Of a stretch of 64,000 bases of DNA, positions 58,301-64,000 are shown in pieces. Numbering within the stretch: the stretch's first letter is position 1; every line of letters starts with the position of its first letter. The notes beneath the pieces are model-generated. The model was given only the letters and a program-made list of their open reading frames with translations, was not told the origin of the DNA and made no database searches. Origin of the DNA: Pseudisothecium myosuroides (Eukaryota; Streptophyta; Bryopsida; Hypnales; Lembophyllaceae); assembly GCA_951799445.1 (NCBI GenBank), contig OX637297.1, forward strand, positions 3,410,001 through 3,474,000, in the 5' to 3' direction. The position numbers and the translations under genes were made by a program.

Positions 58301-60047
58301 CAACAAGGGGAAGATTAGAAGAGGATGAGAATACACAAGTGAGGAAAAAACAACACGGTTAGGACACGTAAAGACACACAACTTCACAAGCTAAAGGCCC
58401 CCCAAAGCGGCATCGCCAAGGTACGGTGGGGGGTGACTTTAGGATTAGGACAAGACACCAAAAGACTCCTAAACTCACAAGTTAGATCACAAAGGAACTA
58501 CAAGAGAGAAACGAGGACTCTTAACTTGTAACAAAGGTACAACAACGTATGAGAAGTACACAAGGCAAGATAGAAGGACCCCCTATTGTAAGGACCTTCA
58601 AAGCTTGAAATCTAGCAACAATGGAGCAAAAAGTGCTCCAAAAACACCGTAGAGGTTTTTGGCTTCAAACGCCAAAATATCCAAAGCAAATTGGACCCAC
58701 GAACCCAAACAAAAGTGAGGGGGTATTTTAGAGAGAAAAATGGGGCCCTTATATAGGTTTCCCAAGGGCTCACCCCTCTCTCTAAAGCTCTAAGGTAACC
58801 TTGTCAACGGGGATTTTCATCCTCATCCTCAAAGATTTTCATCCTACATCCTAAATTTCTACTTCTACCATCTATGCTGGACCAACATCCTAACTTTTGG
58901 AGAATAGCTCCAATCGCCGAACGGATTGCGCCGTTGGATCCAGAACGCCGTGTTTAGTCCTAGATCCCCCTACCCTCCGTATCGAGGCCAAAAACCCATC
59001 GTAGGCTAATTTAGTTTAAAAAACAAATTGTGGTAAAATCCTAGATCTTGGGGGTCTCCTATTTTGAGAAATGTGAATAGCCTAGGGTCTCCGGTAGGTG
59101 CGAGAGAGTCGGGAAGGACTTTTGGTTGACTTCGTTTCGCCATCGTATGGGCCCGAGATGCCGGTCAACGTGGCGGGGACCCCGCCACGTGGTTAATTCC
59201 CGAGGAATCTCGCCGGTTTGGGTACTTGCCGCTATCGGAATGTCGTGAAACTTCACGGAGCGCATTATTAACATAAAACAAGCTAGTCTAATTTTTAGTG
59301 AGATTTTATTGTAACCTGGGTAATTTCCATGAAATTCCCGTTGGAGGTTAGGAGGGTTGACCACCCGGAAAAGGTTCTTCGGCAAGTCGGAAGATGCCGG
59401 GATTTTTCACGTGACCTCTCAGGGAGTCACATGAAAGACGTGCGGGTGTGTTTCCGTACCTAGCACGATTGGTCAATAGAGATTTAAAACTGGCCATCTC
59501 CTCGAATTAGCGACGGTGCGGGAATCTTCTGCAGGTGGAGGAATCTTGGCGAACCGATTTCGCCGTTGGACTCCTGGCATGGGATTCACCCTAGAATACC
59601 ATCCCTGGGCTGTAGATTCCTCCATGGGCCCGATCTTGCGTGAGTGGCTCCTGCATGCTAACAATCGGGATTTTGGGAATTTGTCGATCTAATGGGGAAT
59701 TCTAAATCTAACTCTAGGACCCAACCTAGTGGCCTCGCTGTGGATCCCTCGGATCGACCTAGCCATGAACCGCCACATTCATGGTGGGATTTAGCCCTTT
59801 TGGGGCTGTGTGACTCGAATCCTCCAAATCTAACCTTTTCGTTATTTCTATACTATTTTCAGGCAAGGTTTGGGGGATTCTAAGTAAAAAACACAAATCT
59901 AGACCAAATACTATAATGGGTATGACACAACCCTATTTCGGTTCTACACTCTTTTTATGGGTTTTTCTATACTTTTATCAACTTTAAATTGCAAATTTCC
60001 AAAAAATATAATTCTACGAGTTCCAAGTGACAAATTGGGAGCTCACA
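55385..60047 (-). mobile_element. Complete subfamily B LTR (4,663 bp), 5' LTR of the element
   Basis: TGTGGGCGCTAG to GAGCTCACA. On the minus strand: U3 from 60047, TATA at 58748-58757, then about 3.4 kb of R and U5 containing the AGCTTCGCCGTC cores, GTATGCTGGC micro-repeats and the T-rich tract. Near-identical to 36889-39254 where both exist, which suggests recent insertion. Confidence 0.92.
58748..58757 (-). promoter_or_regulatory. LTR TATA box driving the retroelement
   Basis: CTATATAAGGGCCCC on the minus strand, 1.29 kb from the outer LTR end. It would drive the genomic transcript through 55385 into ORF1 and gag. Confidence 0.7.
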
Positions 60048-62821
60048 CGGGGCAGAGCCCATGCCTTTCCCGATTTCTTTTATTTCACGTAAAGATGAAT
60101 TTACCAACCGGCAAGACTTAAAACTAGTGGTGGAATCTTAGTTCTAAGAATAATTACAATTGCTTCAATAGAATTTTATGCATGCAAGTATAAAATTCCA
60201 TGACATCTTTCAGATCGGGCCAGCAATGGCTAAGCCCCATTTCATCCCGGATTTCTTTTATTTCATATGAAGATGAATTTACCAACCAGCAAGACGCAAG
60301 ACCAGTGGTGGAATCTAAGTTGTAAGAATAATTACATTTTCCTCAATAAAATTCTATGCATGCACGTATAAAATTCCATGTTATTGTTCAAACATGGCCA
60401 GTCAATGGCTGAGCCCATTTCATTCCTGATTTCTTTTATTTCACGTGAAGATCACTTTTCTAACAAGGATTACGCAAAACTAGTGGTAGAATCTTAGTTG
60501 TTAGGGTAATTACAACTTCCTCAATCGAATTTTATGCATGCACGTATGAAATTCCATGACATTTTCTAGATGGGGCCATCAATGGCAAAGCATATTTCAT
60601 TCCCGATTTCTTTTATTTTAGATGAAGATAACTTTACCAACAAGCAAGACTCAAAACTAGTGGTGGAATCTAAATTGTAAGATTAGTTACAACTTCTTCA
60701 ATAAAATTTTATGCATGCACGTATGAAATTCCATGAAATTTTTCAAACTTGGCCAGTCAATGGCTAAGCCCATTTCATTGTTGATTTCTTTTTACTTCAC
60801 TTTAAGATGAAACTTCCAATGGGCATGACTTAAAACTAGTGGTGGAATCTTAGTTGTAAGAATAATTACAACTTCCTCAATAGAATTTTATGCATGCACG
60901 TATAAAATTCCATGACATTTTCTTGATGGGACCATCAATGGCAGAGCCCATTTCATTCTTGATTTCTTTTATTTCACGTGAAGATGAATTTACCAACCGG
61001 CAAGATTCAAAACTAGTGGTGGAATCTAAATTGTAAAAATTATTACAACTTCTTCAATAGAATTTTATGCATGCACGTATGAAATTCCATGACATTTTTC
61101 TGATGGGGCCATCAATGGCAGAGCTCATTTCATTCTCGATTTCTTTTATTACACGTGAAGATCACTTTACCAACAAGCATTACGCAAAACTAGTGGTGGA
61201 ATCTAAGTTGTCAAAGTTATTACAAATTCCTCAGTAAAACTTTATGCATGCACGTATGCAATTCCATGACATTTTTCTGATGGGGCCATCAATGGCAGAG
61301 CCCATTTCATTCCCGATTTCTTTTATTTCACGTGAAGATGAATTTACCAACCGGCAAGATTCAAAACTAGTGGTGGAATCTAAATTGTAAAAATTATTAC
61401 AACTTCTTCAATAGAATTTTATGCATGCACGTATGAAATTCCATGACATTTTTCTGATGGGGCCATCAATGGCAGAGCCCATTTCATTCCTGATTTCTTT
61501 AATTTCACGTGAAGATCACTTGACCAACAAGCAAAACGCAAAACTAGTCGTGGAAACTCAGTTGTAAGAATAATTACAACTTCTTCAATAGAGTTTTATG
61601 CATGCACGTATGAAATTTTATGACATTTTTCCGATGATGCCTTTCAATGGCAAAGCCCATTTCATTCCCGATTTCTTTTCACTTCACGTGAAAATGAAAT
61701 TTCCAATGGCTAAGACTTAAAACTAGTGGAGGAATCATAGTTGTAAGAATAATTACAACTTCTTCAATAAAAAATTTATACATTCACATATGAAATTCCA
61801 TGACAATTTGCAGATGGGGCCATCAATGGCAGAGCCCATTTCATTCCCGATTTCTTTAATTTCACGTGAAGATGAAACTTCCAATCGGCAAGACTTGAAA
61901 CTAGTGGTGAAATCTTAGTTGTAAGAATAATTACAACTTCTTCAATAGAATTTTATGCATGCACGTATGAAATTCCATGACATTTTGCAGATGGGACCAT
62001 CAATGGCAGAGCCCATTTCATTCCTGATTTCTTTTATTTCACGTGAAGATGAATTTACCAACCGGCAAGATTCAAAACTAGTGGTGGAATCTAAATTGTA
62101 AAAATTATTACAACTTCTTCAATAGAATTTTATGCATGCACGTATAAACTTCCATGACATTTTTCTGATGGGGCCATCAATGGCAGAGCCCATTTCATTC
62201 CTGATTTCTTTTATTACACATGAAGATCACTTTACCAACAAGCATTACGCAAAACTAGTGGTGGAATCTTAGTTGTCAAAGTTATTACAAATTCCTCAGT
62301 AAAATTTTATGCATGCATGTATGCAATTCCATGACATTTTGCAGATGGGGCCATCAATGGCAGAGCCCATTTCATTCCCGATTTCTTTAATTTCACGTGA
62401 AGATGAAACTTCCAATGGGCAAGACTTGAAACTAGTGGTGGAATCTTAGTTGTAAGAATAATTACAACTTCTTCAATAGAATTTTATGCATGCACGTATG
62501 AAATTCCATGACATTTTTTAGATGGGGCCTTTCAATGGCACAGCCCATTTCATTCCCGATTTCTTTTTTACTTCACGTGAAGTTGAAACTTCCAATGGGC
62601 AGGACTTGAAACTAGTGGTGGAATCTAAGTTGTAAGAATAATTACAACTTCCTCCATAAAATTTTAGGCATGCACATATGAAATTCCATGACATCTTTCA
62701 AATGGGGCCATCAATGGCAAAGCCCATTTCATTCCCGATTTCTTTTTACTTCACCTGAAGATGAAATCTCCAATGCGCAAGACTTGAAACTAGTGGTGGA
62801 ATCTGAGTTGTAAGAATAATT
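60048..62821. repeat. Sat1 satellite array (block 5) with higher-order structure
   Basis: About 15-16 monomers; ATGCATGCACG marks at 61067, 61244, 61421 and 61598 are 177 bp apart. Distinct monomer types recur in order: the CCGGCAAGATTC type at 61001, 61365 and 62066, and the TTCCTCAGTAAAA type near 61220 and 62285. Confidence 0.93.
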
Positions 62822-63038
62822 CACTAGGAGAAAACTGCGTTAGAACCTAGGAAAACACGTGGGATTGGTTTTGTTGAGTTCCTAGTTTCCAACGCAGATT
62901 TTTGCGTTGCAATACGTTTCTGCATTGGAATTTCTGCGCAAAAACGCGTTGGAACGCAAAAATCTGCATTGGAAACTAGGAACTCAACAAACCAGTGCCA
63001 CGTGTTTTCCTAGGTTCCAATGCAGTGTTCTTCTAGTG
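62822..63038. mobile_element. Foldback CACTA-like MITE (217 bp)
   Basis: Starts CACTAGGAGAAAACTGCGTT and ends in the near reverse complement (TGCAGTGTTCTTCTAGTG). The arms pair over most of the length, including CCTAGGAAAACACGTG, and around a centre near 62930. The 3-bp flanks are ATT and AAT, an imperfect duplication in a Sat1 monomer. CACTA ends point to the CACTA superfamily, but the element is nearly a full hairpin. No coding. Confidence 0.82.
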
Positions 63039-63636
63039 AATACAACTTCTACAATAGAATTTTATGCATGGACGTATGAAATTCCATGACATTTTTCAGA
63101 TTGCGCCATCAATGGCAGAGCCCATTTCATTCCTGATTTCTTTCATTTCACGTGAAGCTGAATTTCCCAACAAGCAAGACACCAAACTAGTGGTGGAATC
63201 TAAATTGTAAGAATAATTACAACTTTTTCAATAAAATTTTATGCATGCACGTATGAAATTCCATGACATTTTTTAGATGGTGCCATCAATGGCTGAGCCC
63301 ATTTCATTCCCGATTTCTTTTATTTCACGTGAAGATCACTTTACCAACGAGCAAGACTTGAAACTAGTGGTGGAATTTAAATTGTAAGAATAATTACAAC
63401 TTCCTCAATCAAATTCTATGTATGCACGTATGAAATTCTATGACATTTTTCAAACATGGCCAGTCAATGGTAGAGCCCATTTCATTCCTGATTTCTTTTT
63501 ACTTCACGTGAAGATGAATTTTCCAATGGGCAAGACTCAAAACTAGTGGTGGAATCTAAGTTGTAAGAATAATTACAACTTTCTCAATCGAATTTTATGC
63601 ATGCACGTATGAAATTCCATGACATTTTTCAGATGG
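63039..63636. repeat. Sat1 satellite array (block 6)
   Basis: Three and a half monomers, ending at CATTTTTCAGATGGGG where a different satellite begins. Confidence 0.93.
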
Positions 63637-64000
63637 GGTATTTACAAGTTGTACATTTGTTTTGGCCTTGTTTTGGATACCAATTTCATGACATTTGAGA
63701 TTTTGGTTATTTCAACTTCAATGCATGGCCAATTGTTTTTTTCTTTCTTTCTCGTAGTATATGTTAGAAAATCGGGCATTAAATTTAGTGCAGTCATGAA
63801 TTGTTAATTCTTGGAGTAATTTCAACTTGTACATTTTTTTTGGCCCTCTTTTGGTTACTAATTTCATGACATTTGAGATTTTGGTTCTTCAAACTACAGT
63901 GCATGGCCAATTGTCTTTTTTTTTCTTTCTCGTAGCATATGTTAGAAAATTTGGCACTAAATTTAGTGCAGTTATGAATTGTTAATCCTTGGATTGTTTA
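63637..64000. repeat. Sat3 satellite, about 178-bp monomer (runs off the window)
   Basis: Two units in tandem: TTCATGACATTTGAGATTTTGG starts at 63685 and 63863, 178 bp apart, with GCATGGCCAATTGT and ATGTTAGAAAAT in both. A little resemblance to Sat1 (CATGACATTT) suggests distant common origin. The open frame at 63619-63807 is a by-product. Confidence 0.8.

Larger units (their letters stand above)
36889..60047 (-). mobile_element. Composite long-LTR retrotransposon (23,159 bp)
   Basis: Outer ends are TGTGGGCGC and GAGCTCACA. Flanks TGGGG (36884-36888) and CGGGG (60048-60052) are a 5-bp duplication with one mismatch, with Sat1 on both sides. The right LTR is complete (55385-60047). The left holds the first 2,366 bp of the same LTR, then a full LTR of the other subfamily (39255-43872). 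In between are 11.5 kb with gag-protease on the minus strand. Gag type and gene order (extra ORF, gag, protease) suggest the Ty3 Tat/Ogre group, known for LTRs and elements of this size. That assignment is inference. No reverse transcriptase, RNase H or integrase was recognised, so it is non-autonomous or deleted. Confidence 0.8.

Noticed and set aside
36889..60047. A simple autonomous retrotransposon
   Set aside because: No reverse transcriptase, RNase H or integrase motif seen in any frame between the LTRs, and the left LTR is chimeric.

Overview
The window is eukaryotic nuclear DNA, most likely from a land plant. The evidence is a plant-type hAT transposase (BED finger, DUF659-like core, hAT C-terminal domain), a Ty3-type retroelement with very long LTRs, TATA-box promoters and nucleosome-sized satellite DNA. 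I cannot place it further than that. No ordinary host gene is visible. The background is one satellite array (Sat1, monomer about 177 bp, roughly 60 copies) into which mobile elements have inserted, as expected for pericentromeric or other heterochromatin.

Layout: Sat1 1-1294; solo long LTR 1295-6617 (duplication AATGG); Sat1 6618-9977; hAT-like non-autonomous element 9978-10540 (duplication AGATGGGG); Sat1 10541-11144; a giant hAT element 11145-34813; Sat1 34814-36888; a composite long-LTR retrotransposon 36889-60047; Sat1 60048-62821; a foldback CACTA-like MITE 62822-63038; Sat1 63039-63636; and from 63637 to the end a different satellite (Sat3, about 178 bp).

The main discovery is the giant hAT. 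Its ends are CAGGGTTGTCAC and GTGACAAACCTG (imperfect inverted repeats), and both sides carry the 8-bp duplication GATGAAAC. Removing 23,669 bp plus one duplication copy restores a normal Sat1 monomer. Inside are a decayed hAT transposase (minus), gene A (plus), gene B (minus) and gene C (plus). A and B share an unrecognised domain of about 130 residues. B continues into coiled coil, a RING-H2 domain and a basic tail. C is a divergent protein kinase-like protein with a novel N-terminal region. Each gene is preceded by a CpG-rich array of a short motif (consensus near GGGCGCGGACTTAATC) ending at a TATA-like box, so the genes form two divergent pairs. The same motif makes up both subterminal regions, in inverted orientation, as expected of transposase-binding sites. 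A second tandem repeat (Sat2, 83 bp) fills the rest, in opposite orientations in the two halves. A solo LTR (19006-23781, duplication ACCAC) landed in Sat2 later. All four genes are broken by in-frame stops and gene B also by a shift in a G-run, so this copy is a recently decayed derivative.

The retrotransposon at 36889-60047 is on the minus strand: LTR 60047-55385, primer-binding site, an ORF without Met, gag-protease in one frame with three stops, then mixed unrecognised coding segments, and a chimeric 3' LTR (a full LTR of one subfamily next to half an LTR of the other). No reverse transcriptase or integrase was recognised. LTRs are 4.6-5.3 kb, with the TATA box about 1.3 kb from the U3 end and a leader-like R/U5 of about 3.4 kb made of internal micro-repeats.
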